Assembly (NCBI RefSeq): GCF_024713945.1
Contig: NC_134679.1
Coordinates: 6,081,001-6,145,000 of the forward strand
Length of the DNA: 64,000 nt
Origin: Dermatophagoides farinae
Lineage: Eukaryota; Arthropoda; Arachnida; Sarcoptiformes; Pyroglyphidae
Direction of reading: 5' to 3'
The translations under genes and the position numbers were made by a program. Positions 40,763 through 57,135 of the stretch are shown in pieces; the first letter of the stretch is position 1, and each line of letters opens with the position of its first letter. Below the pieces are notes generated by a model, which was not told the origin of the DNA, made no database searches, and was given only the letters and a program-made list of their open reading frames with translations.

Positions 40763-43700
40763 TAAGGTTTCAATGTCAGATTTTTTTTTGACAAGTTATA
40801 TTACTCGTGCAACGACAACAACAACAACAACAAAAACGAACCTCATCTTTTACATTATTTGTTGTTGACTTGTCACTTTGACCTTTTTTTTCTTCTTCTT
40901 TTGTTGCTTCTGGTGGTCAAATTGTTTTTTTGTTGTTGTTGTTGTTGTTGCGTTTGTTTTTGTTTATATGATCCAAAATGTTTTTTTCCTATTCAACCAT
41001 TGAGAATGGAATAATGTTCCAGTTATTATTTGATAATCAATAGTTATTCACACACACACACACACACATAATGGTGTGGTTGTGGTTGTTGTTGTTGTTG
41101 TTGTTGTGGTGGTGGACAATGGTGTTCCTTTTGAAATTGAAAAAATTTTTTCCCATTCATTTTCGATTGGCTTTTGTTTGTCAATGAGATTTTTAAAAAG
41201 AAAATAAATAAAGAGTTTGTGTCTCGACGACGACACCTATTGACCGTTGACGTTTTATTATTATTGTTGTTGTTGTTATATGTTTAGATGACTAAAAACA
41301 TTTGAAAATTTCAAATAAAAAAAAATTTTTATTGACAATTGACAATTGGTTTAATGGCGCCAATCATCATCATCAATTGTTGTTGTTGTTGTTTTGGTCA
41401 TTTTCAAATGATACACATTCATCATTTGTCCTTGATAATGAAAGAAAAAAATCTTTCTGGAAAGATTCTTGGTTGACAATATTTTTTCATTTTAAAGAAT
41501 TTGTTCCAATGAACTTGTGTGTGTGTGTGTGTCAACTATGGTCATTGGGTATCAATAATCATTAATCATCCATAAAAATGAAGTAAAACAGTGTGTAATC
41601 TTCGATTATTTTGACCCCTTTATGAATAAGAATGTGTGTGTGACATTCGAATCAATTTTTATATTTTATTTGTGAATGAGTCTAGACATAACAACAACAA
41701 CAACAACAAACAATTGTCTAACAAACAAATAGAAAGGTGGACAATGTTTTTTTTTTTTTTATTTTACACCATACAAATACCTACAGCAGCGAATCATTCG
41801 TTACAGTTGTCGTTAACCAATTTAATTGCCCCACACGTATACGTACACTTGACTATCATATACATAGCAAATAATTTGACAATTGTCCTATATGTTGACG
41901 CTTGTTCAAGATTATTAATTGGAATTTTTTTTTCTGGAACACCATTGTCCATGATGATGAAGAGAAAGAAGCCAATATTTTATTCACTTTTGAATTCAAC
42001 AAGTGATTCTTACAATGCCACCAAGTGTTTTTTGTTTTTTTTTCTTTTTTGGTCAATTGATTTTAACGATACACGGTTCTGGTTGATGAATGATCAAATA
42101 AAATGCAAGAAACAGTTGATGATTTAACCTAACCTGTTTTTTTACCACCTACTACCATTTAATTATCCTTTGGAATGAAATGTTCCAATAGAGTGATTTA
42201 CCCATTTACTATTATTACTACTACTAATGACTAATGACATAAACAAACAATTTAGATATTTTTTTGCGGAATTTAATTCTTCATTTTGAAATATTCCACC
42301 AAAATGAATTGTGTTTTTTTTTTTGGCCAGGTGGAAGTAATTATTGATGGTAATTATTTAAATTTTGTTGAAAAAAAAACAGCAACAACAACAACAACAA
42401 TAGTGGATCATCATGGTTTTCAACCCTTTTTACACACACACACACACATTCTCTCTCGAAGGATTTGAATCTGTCCCAGAGATCTAATCAATGGAAATTA
42501 TCTTTGTTTTTTTTTCTTTACCGTGATCTCACAATGCTGAATTGTGAAAAAAGGCTGAATATTTTCTAATCGAAAATTTCTTCGTCATAATTTGATTGAT
42601 CACCACATCGTCATCATCATCATCATCTAATAACACACACACACACATACATAGAGTGATCATAGCCAATAACAACAACAAGGTGAATATGGTGATAATC
42701 TCACCAAGTGTTTTCTTGTTTGTTTGTCCATATAAAATAATCGATGATCTTCGAACAACCAACCAACCAAGCAATCAATTTTAATGTTTCCAGGTTTTTT
42801 TTTCTTCATCATCATCATCATCATGATTAATAAGAATAATAAAATGATGATGATTATTCACACATAATCAGAGAAAAGAAAAATTTTCAATCAGCAGGTA
42901 ATATCCAAACTGTCCATCATGATGACCATTTTTTTTTTTTTTTTTTTTGAAAATGGAGAAAACTAGACAGAAACATACATAGAACTTATTGCAAAACGTG
43001 AACGTGACACACACACACACACACACAAGATTAATGACATTGTGCAGTATATGATTCCCATACATTCGATCATCGATGATTTTTTTTTTCATTGGAAGAA
43101 TTTAATGAAAAATTTTTATTTTCAACACACAAAAATCAATGATATCTTTTTCTATGGATCAATTTATGGAATGTTAATGTTGACAGTTTTGTTTTTCCAC
43201 TATCTTATCGCTTATTTCGTTGCTGTTGTTATTTCATATTTCATCGCTTTACTCGTATTGATGATGTTATGTTTTTTTTTCAATTATCAAACCTGTTGAA
43301 TAATCATCATCATCATCTTTGCTTGTCATCAGGTTTTTTTTAACTCTCTCTCTCTCTCACACACACTCACATTATTATTATTATTGATGGACATAATAAT
43401 TCATACACAAAGTATAAAATATGATTTGTCACCATGTTTTTTTTTTTTTTTTTGCTTCAACTTTGAAAGGGATTTAATGCGTACGATGATAATAATCATA
43501 ATTCGTTCTTTCTCTCTAAATATGATTTATGAATCTATGAGGATGAGGATGTGTTTTTTTTTCACTTTTTCACTTGCTTAATCGATTTATTTTAACACTT
43601 TATGATGATGATGATGATGAAACATTACTGTCAACAGCTTTACTTTTTGGATGGCTTAGAATTTTTTTTTATAGAAATCCTCATCATACGATGTTTTCTT

Positions 43701-45209
43701 TCTTGCATTTTTTTTTTTTAAGAATCACAAACATTTATCATCGTTGATTTTTTTTTTCATTCCTTGTTTTTGGTTGTCAAAAAAAAAAATTTTTTTTCCT
43801 CTGTTTTAAATCTCTGTTCATGATGATGATGATGATGATGATAATTTTTGTTTGATATCTGTTCGTTTGGCAAAGTTACATTGATTTTTTTTCCTGATTA
43901 TGAATGATGACCAGGATCATGATCATCAACGTTCGAATTGACCACGATGATGATGATGATGATGATGATGATTATTCGATACAACGGCGACGATATGATT
44001 TTGGTTTTGTTTGTTGTGTGTTGATAAATCATCCTGTTTTGTTGTTATTTTTGGATTTTTTTTTCGCTTCTCAATTCCTCTCGATGAATGATCGATTTTT
44101 TTATTTTATTTATTATTATTACACTCTTCAATCGATGAATAACCACCATTGAATCATATCATTAAATCGATGATCAATTTTGAATGACAAATTTTTTTTT
44201 GTTATTGGCTGATCATTCGTTTTTTTTCTCTTTTTTTTTCTAGCCAAGTAGGTGGTAATCGTGTTGTATGTATGTGTTCACTCACTGTATGCATGCATGA
44301 ATAATGATGGATGCTCAACATAGTACATCATCATCAAGTATATACTGCTAATGTTAATATATGGCAAAAAAAAATTTTACATATGATGACGATGACGATG
44401 ATGATAATTCTATCCCGAAAATGAAAAAAAAGAACACTTCAATCAATGTTTATTTCTGGTCAAACTTGGTAACCCTTCTGGATATTTATCATCACCATCA
44501 ATTCAAATACATAAAAGTCTTTTGACCTTTATTGCAAAAAAAAAATAAAGTAAAAAAAATGTTTGATTGTTGTGATGGTCATCATTTTTTTTAATGGTTT
44601 AAACATCAACAACAACAAGAAAAAAAATACATAAAATTATCACCATGGAGTCGCCAGTGGTCTGCATACATCATTGATGGTCATCGATGAAAATCTGATG
44701 ATCTTTTGGCCAAGAGAAAGTGGAAAAAAAACACGTGCATCGGATTGATTTTTTTTAGTTATGCAAATTTTTTTTTGTTTCATTTCACACTGTATTACCT
44801 GATGTTATAGATATAGATATATTATAACTATAACTATATCATCATCATCATCACACACACCTGATGAATTTTATGACTTTTGTTTCTCGGTGATTATTTG
44901 ATGATCACTTACCTCTTTCTCATGTCTTTTTATTTTTCATATTTTCATCAATTTTTTTTATCACTGTTCAACACCTGTATGAATGAAAATACTGGCATTG
45001 AAGAGTTAATAAAAATTTTTTTGTTTCGTAAAAAATTTTTTAAATTTTTTTTTTCACTTGCCAATTACCTGCCATCTGCTGGCAAAACAACAAACTTTTC
45101 TATAATTTAATCAATAACACTTTGTTATTTGTAAATATTTAAATCATTACTGGTGATTGATTTATTGGTAAAAGAGAAAAAAAAAGATTTTTTTTTTGTT
45201 TTGAAAATA

Positions 45210-45659
45210 ATGAAAATACCTAATATTTTGTCATTGGTTTTCTTGATCGATTTTTGTTCATGTTCATTATCGTATAAATCCAACAAACAACATTTGGATC
45301 GTATCATTGTGATCGTAAGACATGGTGATCGTGCACCACTACTGCCATTCACATTTGATCGTGATAAAATGAATGAATTATGGCCACTAGGTTATGGTTA
45401 TCTAACATCGGAAGGTCGTACACGAATGTATCGTACTGGGCAATTTTTACGACGACGTTATTCACATCAATTTTCTGGTCGTTATATTTCACCACGTGAT
45501 ATTTATATACGTAGTTCGGCGGTTCCACGATGTTTAGAAAGTTCACAATTGATTGCAGCCGGTTTAACACCACCAATCGGTAATTGGAAATGGAAATCTG
45601 ATCTTGGTGAATTATGGCAACCAGTGCCCATATTTACAATACAAAGATGGCGTGAAGGT
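45210..45659 (+). CDS. Acid phosphatase exon 1: signal peptide and RHGxRxP motif
   Basis: This covers residues 1-150, ending at Gly before a GTAAGT donor. It holds the signal peptide, RHGDRAP and the segment SSAVPRCLESSQLIAAGL, which matches the family's conserved region after the catalytic motif. Confidence 0.94.
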
Positions 45660-46502
45660 GTAAGTGATTGTGTAAAATGAAAACAAAACAAAAAAAAATT
45701 CTTTAATTGTCAAATTCTTTTCAGCTTCTAAATCCATCTTCAACCTGTATATATGCTTCACGATTATTTGATCGAATTCCGAATTCATCGATTGTCAAGA
45801 ATTTTATGCTTTTACATCAAGAATTGATTCAAAATATTTCCTGTATTGTACACGAAAATCTTCATAATCATCGTGATATAAGAGATTTTGTTGACAATCT
45901 TGTATCATCTAAACATCATGGCCATCGTCTTCCAAAATGGTGTACGGCTAATATTTATAAACAATTGAAAGAAATTTTTGATATTTCATTTCGTTTTGAT
46001 TTTACTGGTAATATTGAACCAGAATTACGACGTTTACGAACAGGCGTACTAATGAATGAAATATTCAATGGATTAGATATGGAAACGAATCCGAATGCAA
46101 GTCGTCTGTCTATTTATGTGACGGTAATTTTATAGAATTTTTTTTCGTATAAATTCATTGAATTCTGTTTTCATCATATGTTTTCAGCATGATTCACAAT
46201 TATTTCATTTACAAGATGCACTTGGATTTAATATAAATCAATTATCATTGAAATTTGGTTCAATGTTAATATTTGAATATAGTAAACAAGAAGATTCTGT
46301 TCATTTATATTTTTCCAATGTTCCCGGTCCATTTGATCGTATTACAGTGGATGAATTAAAAATTCCTTTATGTGAACAAAATCTAACAAGAATACCATTA
46401 GGATATTTGCAATCGAAATATAAAAATTTATTTCTTGATCTTGATGAATGGGATCATCAATGTGGTAATCGTAATCTGGTACGGCAGCAACAAGATTCCT
46501 AA
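45210..46502 (+). CDS. Histidine acid phosphatase, secreted/lysosomal type (spliced, complete)
   Basis: This enzyme hydrolyses phosphate monoesters at acid pH through a phospho-histidine intermediate. CDS is join(45210..45659, 45725..46123, 46188..46502), giving 387 aa, close to the usual length of the prostatic/lysosomal branch. Introns are only 65 and 64 nt, both GT..AG in phase 0. The ATG at 45210 is chosen because it opens a hydrophobic signal peptide (MKIPNILSLVFLIDFCSCS); the open frame extends further upstream without an ATG. The catalytic RHGDRAP motif is at residues 37-43 (nucleophile His38). The second catalytic pair, His284-Asp285, lies exactly at the start of exon 3 (THDSQLFH). 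Possible N-glycosylation sites are NIS, NAS and NLT. There is no C-terminal membrane anchor, so it should be soluble in the secretory pathway, lysosome or gut lumen. The exact substrate is unknown. Confidence 0.95.
45725..46123 (+). CDS. Acid phosphatase exon 2: cap/helical region
   Basis: This covers residues 151-283, between acceptor TTTTCAG and donor GTAATT. It is mostly helical sequence with paired Cys residues and ends SRLSIYVT, the strand leading to the catalytic HD. LRTGVLMNEI corresponds to the family's conserved segment before this strand. Confidence 0.94.
46188..46502 (+). CDS. Acid phosphatase exon 3: catalytic HD and C-terminus
   Basis: This covers residues 284-387. It opens with His-Asp, the general acid pair of the family, and ends at TAA. 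The last residues (RQQQDS) are hydrophilic, with no hydrophobic anchor. Confidence 0.94.
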   Translation, partial: HDSQLFHLQDALGFNINQLSLKFGSMLIFEYSKQEDSVHLYFSNVPGPFDRITVDELKIPLCEQNLTRIPLGYLQSKYKNLFLDLDEWDHQCGNRNLVRQQQDS

Positions 46503-46538
46503 TAACAATCAACTGATATAGATGGCGTTACGTGTTTC

Positions 46539-46544
46539 AATAAA
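46539..46544 (+). terminator. Candidate polyadenylation signal AATAAA for acid phosphatase
   Basis: A canonical AATAAA lies 37 nt after the stop codon and is followed by a T-rich stretch. This implies a very short 3' UTR. Confidence 0.6.
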
Positions 46545-49500
46545 AATTTGATTTTTTATGTTTTTTTTTTTGTTAACGAAATTCAAAAACAAAACAAAAA
46601 AACGTCGCTATTCTTCAAAAGAAAAATAAAAACATTGACTGAAATTGACCATAAAATACAAAAAAAAAATGATTATAATCATCAGACAAACAAAATCAAA
46701 TCAGTATAATCATAATAGAAGCTCGACCATCTGTGTTTGCGACCATACCACATTATTCTTCATCATAATCATCAAAAATCGAGAACATTGAGAAGAAAAA
46801 CTACACCAGAAAAGAAAACATTGGCATTAACCTTTTTTATTCATATTCTTGATGAACGGCAGTTTAATTACCACCAATTCAAACACACACACACACACAC
46901 ACAGATGTGCACAATGTGAATAATTTTTTTATTCGAGATTAATCTTTCCATTTTCTTTGGTAATGGCTTGCCGGGGTGATGTGATGTGATGTGTATGTGT
47001 GTGCTTGTATTTTTTTTTCTTTTTTTTTATTTTCACTGTTAAATGTCGATTTTTTTCCGTTTTTCATGCCAAGAATTCTTTATATATTCAGATAGAGAAT
47101 TTCGGAACCGTTTTCTATCTCCCTCTGTGTGTTTGTGTGTGCGTGCTGTCAAGCCTGGTTTTTTTCGCTGCTTGCTGATATTTTATTATTGGCAGACATT
47201 ATCGTCATCAATGTGTGTGCATTTAGTTTGTGATTAATTTCAACGTTTTCGGTTTTTTTTCTTCTTATTGCTCATGATTCTGGGATGATATACTGATGAT
47301 GGTTTTTTTTTTTGCTTCAAATTCAGATTCTTTTTCTTGTTTTGTGTGTGTGTGTGTGTGTGTCTGTTTAATGGTTGATGTCTGGTTCGGTTTGGTTTGG
47401 TTCGGGATTTCTTTTTTTCTATTTGCTTGTTTGCTTGCTTGCTGTTTGATTTTGGTTGATCAGTATGATCAACAGATCATCATCATGCTGGTTTTTTTTT
47501 CATGATTTGCGTGCATACGTTTTTGTCTGTAATGCAACGATGATGATGCCAGATTTTTTGTTTTTGTCGATCAAATCGAAAATGGAAATGATTTAGTCAT
47601 GAATAACATGAATATTTCAAAGAAAAAATTGAATGATGATGATGATGTCGAAAGAGAAAAATGAATGTTTTTCTTTTGCCTATGCTTATTGAATATCGGA
47701 TTCTGATTCTGAACATTTATTTTACCAAAAAAAAAAAAAAATCCAACAATTCAAGAATCTTGAGAGCTTAATTGCTGATCATGTGATGGTGGCATGAATG
47801 ACTGAAAAAAAAATTCTAGGACACATTTTGGCCACGATCCATGTTTTTTTTTGTCCATTGTGTTAAAGTCAATCATTTTTTTTTTTGGGCCAGAGCTGTA
47901 ATTTGATCCATTTATTTGTCACACACACACATTATGTACATCAGTGAAATGAAAAAAAAAAATCCATCAACCAATTTCACATCGTTTTTTTTTCGAAAAC
48001 TTTCTCATTCTTCTTTGGGTGATGATGATGATTTGATGTTTTGGTTGGGAAGATTTTTTTCTATCTCTCTCTCTCTCTCTATCTCTGTTTCGGCAATTTG
48101 TTTTTATCTTGATTAGGATGAAAAACATAACAACATGGATTTTAAATTTAAAATTTTTTTGTTTTTTATGAAAAACAAAAAAAAAATTGACCAGACAATA
48201 TTGAATTACGCATAGTTTTTCTAGATTATAGATCTGTGGCTGACTTAATAATATGTTCAAGATGATCATGATCTTTAAAGATGAGAAAAAAAATTTTTTG
48301 AAGATTTTTGCCACTGGATTTGGATCCAATGACACAAGAAAGAAAGAGCGAGGGCAACAACCAAATTCGATTGCACGCGCGGCCTTTTTTATTTTATATT
48401 TTTTCCGGCATTTTTTTTTTGTTGTTCTCATTTCCATGATCAGCCGAAAAAAAACGTTAATAGCTTTCGGCTGTCATCATCTTTTTTTTTCTTCTGGTTT
48501 GTTTGTCAATCGGCTTATGTCAAATCTAATTTACAATAAATCGCTGCTGCTGCTGCTGCTGCTGCCACCGCCGCCGCCAACAACCACTCATTGCTATTCA
48601 TATTGTATTTTTGATTGATCCGATTCGATAAGATGATAAAAAAAAAGATGACAATAATCATAATAATAATCAGTCGACCACCATGGATGCGGATGGAATA
48701 AATTTTCTTTTTTTTTACAAAGTTTCAATCGATATTGGTTGATGAGACAAAAAAAATTTTTTTCATAAATCACCAATATGATATCATGGATTTATAGATA
48801 ACAAATGCAAAAAAAAACTTGAGAATTTTTTTTCCACTTGTAACTTCAAAGATATAAAGTAATTCAAGTCAATTGCCCTTACACACACACACACACACTT
48901 GTCTTTTGGAAACTTTTCTCCATAACTTTCACCATCATCACACTGCTACTACTGTTTGATTGATGATTTCATTGTCGAATTTTTTTTCTGTTTTTGTTTT
49001 TGTTATTGTCTTGATTCGATTTGAGATTTGCCGTTATCGTCCAAAACAGTAGCGATGGTGATGAGGATGATGATGATGGCCAATAAACAACCGAAAACGA
49101 AATAGTTTGACTGAACATTGATCGATTTTGATTTTGAAAAGTTTTTTTTGCTTTTGCTTTTGCTCGTAAATTCAATTCAATTCAATTTGAATCAAAGATT
49201 TTTGTTCGTGTGTGTGTGTTAGCTAGAAAAAAATGTATAAACAATTGACAATAAATAAACAAAACAAAACAAAACAAAAAAAAATCGCTACCCCAAATGT
49301 CTTTTTTGGTTGCTGGTGGTTGTATATTCGTGTGTGTTCCATGTGCGTTGGTTATATCCATCTTTAGCTAAAATTTTGGTATAAAACTGAAAAAAATTAT
49401 TGTTCTAAACACTGTTTCTGAAGATGTTGTTGAAGCCTGTGAAGGCTCAAAAAAAAAAAAAAAAATCAAAGCCAATAAACTGTACCTACAATGTCAGTAT

Positions 49501-49656
49501 GTGTGTGTGTGTGTGTGTGCTTGTATGTTGATATTTAGCAATCCAATTGTGGCAATTGATGTAAACAATGTGAAATGAAATGAAAAAAAAACGACAAGAA
49601 ATGTCTAAACAAGTGAAAAAAAAATTCAAAAAAACATGATATTCTCATACACTTGT

Positions 49657-49658
<2 letters not shown>

Positions 49659-49696
<38 letters not shown>
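49659..49696. repeat. (CA)n microsatellite, about 38 bp
   Basis: An uninterrupted CA array between acid phosphatase and FoxF. Confidence 0.95.
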
Positions 49697-49698
<2 letters not shown>

Positions 49699-51829
49699 TT
49701 GGTCAAACAACTTGTTGCACTTTGAATGATTAGGCCAGAAGCCATCATCACCGATTGATTTGATGAGAACAAGAAGAAAAAACCAGAAAATTTGTTTTGA
49801 TTTGATACAAACACCCACACTCGCGCACACACACATAAACAAAACGGTCAATTTGTCCAAATGATAATAATAATGATAATGATGATGATGGTTATTGTGG
49901 GTGGCTATGCCCAGTAGCTCGTAAAATTCTTTTCTCTTTTTTTTGGATATTTGTTTTGTTTACAAATCTGTTTTCCCAACACAGAATACAGCCGCCCACA
50001 CACACACACACAGATGGACCAAAAAAAAAAAATTTTTCTTTGTCAGATTTATGGTACCCTTATTAGATTTCACATTTTTAATTTTCATTTAAAAAATGTT
50101 CGAGGGTTGTGTGTGTGTGTGTGTTTCAGAAATGTTCCACAGTATCCATTGGGTAAACACCATAAATTATCTGTCAATTAAAATTTTTTTTTTCTAAATT
50201 CTGTTCTTGTTTTCAAACACAAACAAACGAAAAAAGTGGCCATAAAATCATTATGATCAAATTATCGATCAAATAATTGAGATTCATCACCAAAAAAAAA
50301 AAATCGATTGAAATACTATCAAATTACATTTTCTCATGGAAAACACCAAAAACAAAAAACAAAAATTATTCTTGCAAAAACCAGAAAAGAAAAATCATTT
50401 TTTTTCATCCATAAAGAATCCATTTTTTGTACAATGTCAACATCCTCGATCGTTACATTATCCACATTATTGATTGATTGATAAACAAAAAAAAATAATA
50501 TATTGATATCGATCAACATCCGTCCAGGATTAATTTTTTTTTCAATTAAATCAATCGATTATCATCAACATCATCATCATCGTCGTGATGATGACATTCA
50601 TTTTTCCAAGTGTGTTATTTTTATCAAATGTCAAATTTTTTCTCCTCTTGTTTTTTTTTAAATTATCAATTTCATAATTTTTGACTTTCTTTTTTTTTTT
50701 GTTTTATGAAATCTTTTATTACTTTGTGCCCCTTGATGCAATGATAAAATCGAAAAATCAGACATGATTTACTAGGAAAGGGGTAGTGGAAAAAAAAGTA
50801 TTCAATGTACAATATTTTTTCCACATTGTATTTGTATTTGATATTTGAACTTGATGGCCGATGTCGATGTTCTTGTTCGATTACTATGTGTGTGTGTTTT
50901 GTTTTTGCACGGCGGATATAAATTCGTAATAATAATCAAAACATTTTGCGTGTGTTTTTGCACTGAAAATTGTTGTTGGTTATTTTGGCTAATTTTAGTG
51001 CGTGTGTGTGTGTGTGCGGCACTAAATTATATATACATAACACAAACAAATTGGATTTAGATTCATATTGAACGATTGATGATGATGCAAATGAAGAATG
51101 TACATCCATTCATCCGATGAATTCCATGAAGGAAAGCTAAGAAAATCTTTGTTTGCTTGTAAGAAAAAAAAGGAGGAGGAACCAAAATGTGTTAGATACA
51201 CGCCTACAGAATGATTTTTTTTTCTCATCAGTGTGTATGTTTCTGTGTATCTATGAGTTCTGAATATCTAATGACTATATGTTGTCACACCCACAAAAAC
51301 AGATTGTTAAAACAAAACAAAAAATGCAACAAGTAAACAGAAAAAAAATTGTTAAATATAAATAAAACAAAAATTTCAACAATATCCCAGAATATTGATT
51401 CTGCTTCTGTTGTTGTTGGAAAATTTTTAAACATCAGCAAAAAAAAAAGAAAAAGAATTTTCTTTTCTTTAGTTTTAAAAAATTTCATTATTTAACAAAA
51501 AAAAAATTCGCGAAAATTATTCAATTAAAACAAACAAACAAACAAAATAATGGTCAGTGATTCATCATCAGCATTATCCTCATTCTTCAAACACACGCAC
51601 ACACACAAAAAAAATCAATTGATACAAATCAATCAATCGATGAATGAATTGATTGATTGATATGATATTTATGATTTCAATGTTGATATCAAAATGAACG
51701 AGAAAAAGAAGTGAAAAAAAATTTTTGATTTCAAATCAATTGATCAAAACTTGAACCAAAAAAAAAAAAAAAATTCGAATGTCTTGAATGAAGATTTGAC
51801 ACATCAACAATCATCGACAACAAACCAAC

Positions 51830-51864
51830 AAACCAACCAACCAACCAACCAACCAACCAACCAA
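51830..51864. repeat. (CCAA)n tetranucleotide repeat
   Basis: About eight CCAA units upstream of FoxF. Confidence 0.92.
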
Positions 51865-52671
51865 CAACAATAATAACGATATATCACATTCAATTTCGAT
51901 GTTTCAAAATATACGCTAGATTAATCTACTTCAAGGCTCAATTCAAAGAAAAAAAATTGAAGATTTCTGTCTTGTCTCTTGAATTTTGGAGAAATAAAAA
52001 AAAATTTTCTTTTCCTCATCATCATCATCATCATTATCGTTGTTGTTTTTGTTGTTGTTGTTGTTGATGTCAATAATGTTGATGGCCGCCACGATATGAA
52101 TATGATAATAACGACAACGACTACGACGACGGCTACGACAACAACGGTGACAAAGACCGATCAACATCATTACACCAGCAATCATTTACACTTAGCATCC
52201 AGTTATAATTAGAATTCGATTCGGATTTTTTCCCCCCGCCCAAATGACCACGATCCAAAATATTTTCATCGGGTTTTTTTTCGTCATTTGAATTTTGTTC
52301 TACTGGTTTCACATTGATACAAAAAATTCGCGATAATCGATCATTGAATTTGTGTGCGTGTGTGTGTGTGTGTAAAACGCAGAGAAATTTTATCTTCAAA
52401 TTTATCATCATTATCATCATCATCAATCGTAGTATTTTATGGTTTGAATGGAAAATATCCTATCTTGGTTTTTTTTCTTGTTTCTATTTGTTGCTATATG
52501 AAATCCAATCATAATTATCAAAAACAGATCATTTTGATTTCCATCTAAATCACAACATCATCCATTCATCGTCATTCATTCATTCATTGAAATTTATTTG
52601 TGAATTTTGTTTGTTTCATTTCCAATAAAATTTGAATGTTTGTTTTGTTTTTTTTTTTTTTTTGATTAAAA

Positions 52672-55067
<2,396 letters not shown>

Positions 55068-55119
55068 TTTACCATCAAACACCCATATATAATTAGATTT
55101 TGACAAAATCCCCGAATTA

Positions 55120-55125
55120 AATAAA
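55120..55125 (+). terminator. Candidate polyadenylation signal AATAAA for FoxF (proximal)
   Basis: AATAAA lies about 53 nt after the FoxF stop. A second one at 55588-55593 could serve a longer 3' UTR. Which one is used cannot be told from sequence. Confidence 0.45.
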
Positions 55126-55587
55126 CATTTTTCGATGATGTTAATGACATCAGTGGACGAGGATCATCAACCACCCTTTTTCATTTCATTTATCCGTACA
55201 CACACACACACATACACACTTGAGTACAAAGACTTTTTTTATTTTTTTTCTTCACTCGTTTATTTACACATATTCAGACATTCAAATCATCAACAAATCA
55301 ATCAAATGATCATCATATATATATTTTTTTTTCACACTTCTGATAATCGTTCAATAACCATCATCATCACCATCATCATAATTATATGGCCAAATCATAA
55401 TCATCAAATCAAAACGGAAACTCTCTCGCTCTCGTACCGAAGAAGATATCGACGACGTGTTTTGATGACTTTAAATTTTCCGCCCCAAAATTAATTTGAA
55501 AAAAAACCATCGAATCATTTGAGATTTTTTTTTGTAATTTGAAAAAATAGAAAAACTGCGCTTTCTATTATTTATTTAAATTTGACG

Positions 55588-55593
55588 AATAAA
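55588..55593 (+). terminator. Candidate polyadenylation signal AATAAA for FoxF (distal)
   Basis: AATAAA lies about 520 nt after the FoxF stop and is followed by T-rich sequence near 55610. Confidence 0.4.
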
Positions 55594-57135
55594 GGATTTT
55601 CCAACTTATATTTTTTTTTCTTGGTGTTGCAATTTGATTTTTTTTTCCAGCAAAAAAAAAAAATCCCAAATCTAGTTTTCATATACGACAAGACGAATGA
55701 AAATCGAGATATTTTGTGCTTATCAAATCATAAAAATCAATCATAGATAGATCATCAATACACAAACAACACAAACACATTCAGTTGATTTACATTGATC
55801 AAATAAACCACTTGAAAGTAATCGTTAATGAATGAATGATTGATGATAATCAAAATTTTGAATCAAATCAATCGAATTTTATTTTTCCTCTTCACATTGA
55901 TCGATCGACATTGGTGATAGATTTTTTTTTTTGTTGTTATGAATTGAAATTTTTTTTTCTTCTAGATTTTTCTCCTGACTTTTGTTGATCAAGGTTCATC
56001 ATCTTTGTCAATATTTTTTCTTTACTCAATCAACTGATAATCAGAAATCAATCGATGGTAAATTGCGATTCAAACTTTGACATGGAAATCAGATGATAAT
56101 GATGATGATACGGATTTTATTTCGTTTTGTTTGGTTAATTTTCAATTCTGTTCGGTATGACTGTTGATACTCTCTTATTTCCGGTAGATTTTATATTTCA
56201 TTTTGATTTTCCTTGATCGATTTAGATAGGATTTGATTTAATGGTGAAAAAAAATTGATAATCGATAATCAGCAATTTTTTCTTCATCATAATTATTTCA
56301 TTAAATCGTATCACATGTGTGTAAGTGCGTGAAACTTGTGATTGCAGGTTCATTTGATTATCATCATCTTTCATTAATGAACAATCAATATTATTGCATA
56401 TGTTCATAGCCTATAGAAATCATGACCATTGAAATCAGGAAAAACAACAACAACAACAACGATATTTCAACTGGTTTGATGATTACATGTCTATCTATCT
56501 ATTTATTTTTTTTTATTTTGCATATATAAAAAAAACTTTGGATTTTGAACATTTAGTTCAACAATTAAAATCCATAGATATAGATAATCTACTGTTGTCA
56601 ATCATCTGTTTAATGTAATGAATGAATTTTCACGACATTTTGTCATCATTGAAATTCGGGTCATTCATTTTTGGTCATATATCATCATCATCATCATCAT
56701 GGTCCAGTTTTCAAGAGAAAAAAAATTCCCTAACTTTTCATGGTTCAACAATGAAATTCGACAGATATTTTTCACTCTATTTCATTCATTGATTGACACG
56801 CGCGTGTGTGTGTGGGTGATGTTGGATTGAAAGACAAAAATTCCATTCACTCAAATTTCATTCATGCTTTCAATCATCATGATCATCAAACATACACACA
56901 CATAGAGAAAATTGCATGCAATTTTTGACACATTTTTTTCTGCTCGACACTTCAATATCTTGTGCAATATGCCAAGCTAATATTTAGAGATAATATTCAG
57001 TGCAAACAAAAAAAAAATAAAAAAATGGCTCTAAAAAAAGGATTTAGAAGCAAAAAAAAACCCAAAAAAGAAAGTGAAAAAACAAATTTTTTTTTTTTGG
57101 TTTCACTCAGAATAGCTGTCTGATCAATCGGAAAA

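Larger units (their letters stand above)
24276..45209. other. Intergenic region, about 21 kb, between Tbx20/H15 and acid phosphatase
   Basis: I see no gene here on either strand. Open frames are short and made of repeat translations (poly-Asp/His/Met from (CAT)n, HTHT or VCVC from (AC)n, poly-Phe/Lys from A/T runs). Present are a GTCAC/GTGAC word cluster (25224-25550), a (CAT)n array (25746-25786), a (GA)n array (29524-29574), a perfect hairpin (35186-35236) and a (CTAA)n patch (40427-40459). T runs on the plus strand become dominant from about 35 kb. Noncoding first exons of either flanking gene could lie here unseen. Confidence 0.6.
46503..52671. other. Intergenic region between acid phosphatase and FoxF, about 6.2 kb
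   Basis: After the acid phosphatase 3' UTR I see only simple-sequence DNA: (TG)n near 47344-47363, a (CTG)n/(CCG)n patch at 48541-48578 that is GC-rich for this window, (AC)n at 49659-49696, (CCAA)n at 51830-51864 and many A/T runs. A somewhat GC-richer stretch at 52211-52345 precedes FoxF and may be promoter or 5' UTR. No coding exon or RNA gene was recognised. Confidence 0.6.

Noticed and set aside
41636-42127. 163-codon plus-strand open frame
   Set aside because: It starts at GTG inside a (TG)n run and contains poly-Asn and poly-Phe from repeats. No motif or splice context supports it.
48541-48578. (CTG)n/(CCG)n patch as a coding Leu/Pro exon
   Set aside because: No conserved sequence or splice pattern around it; a simple repeat explains it.
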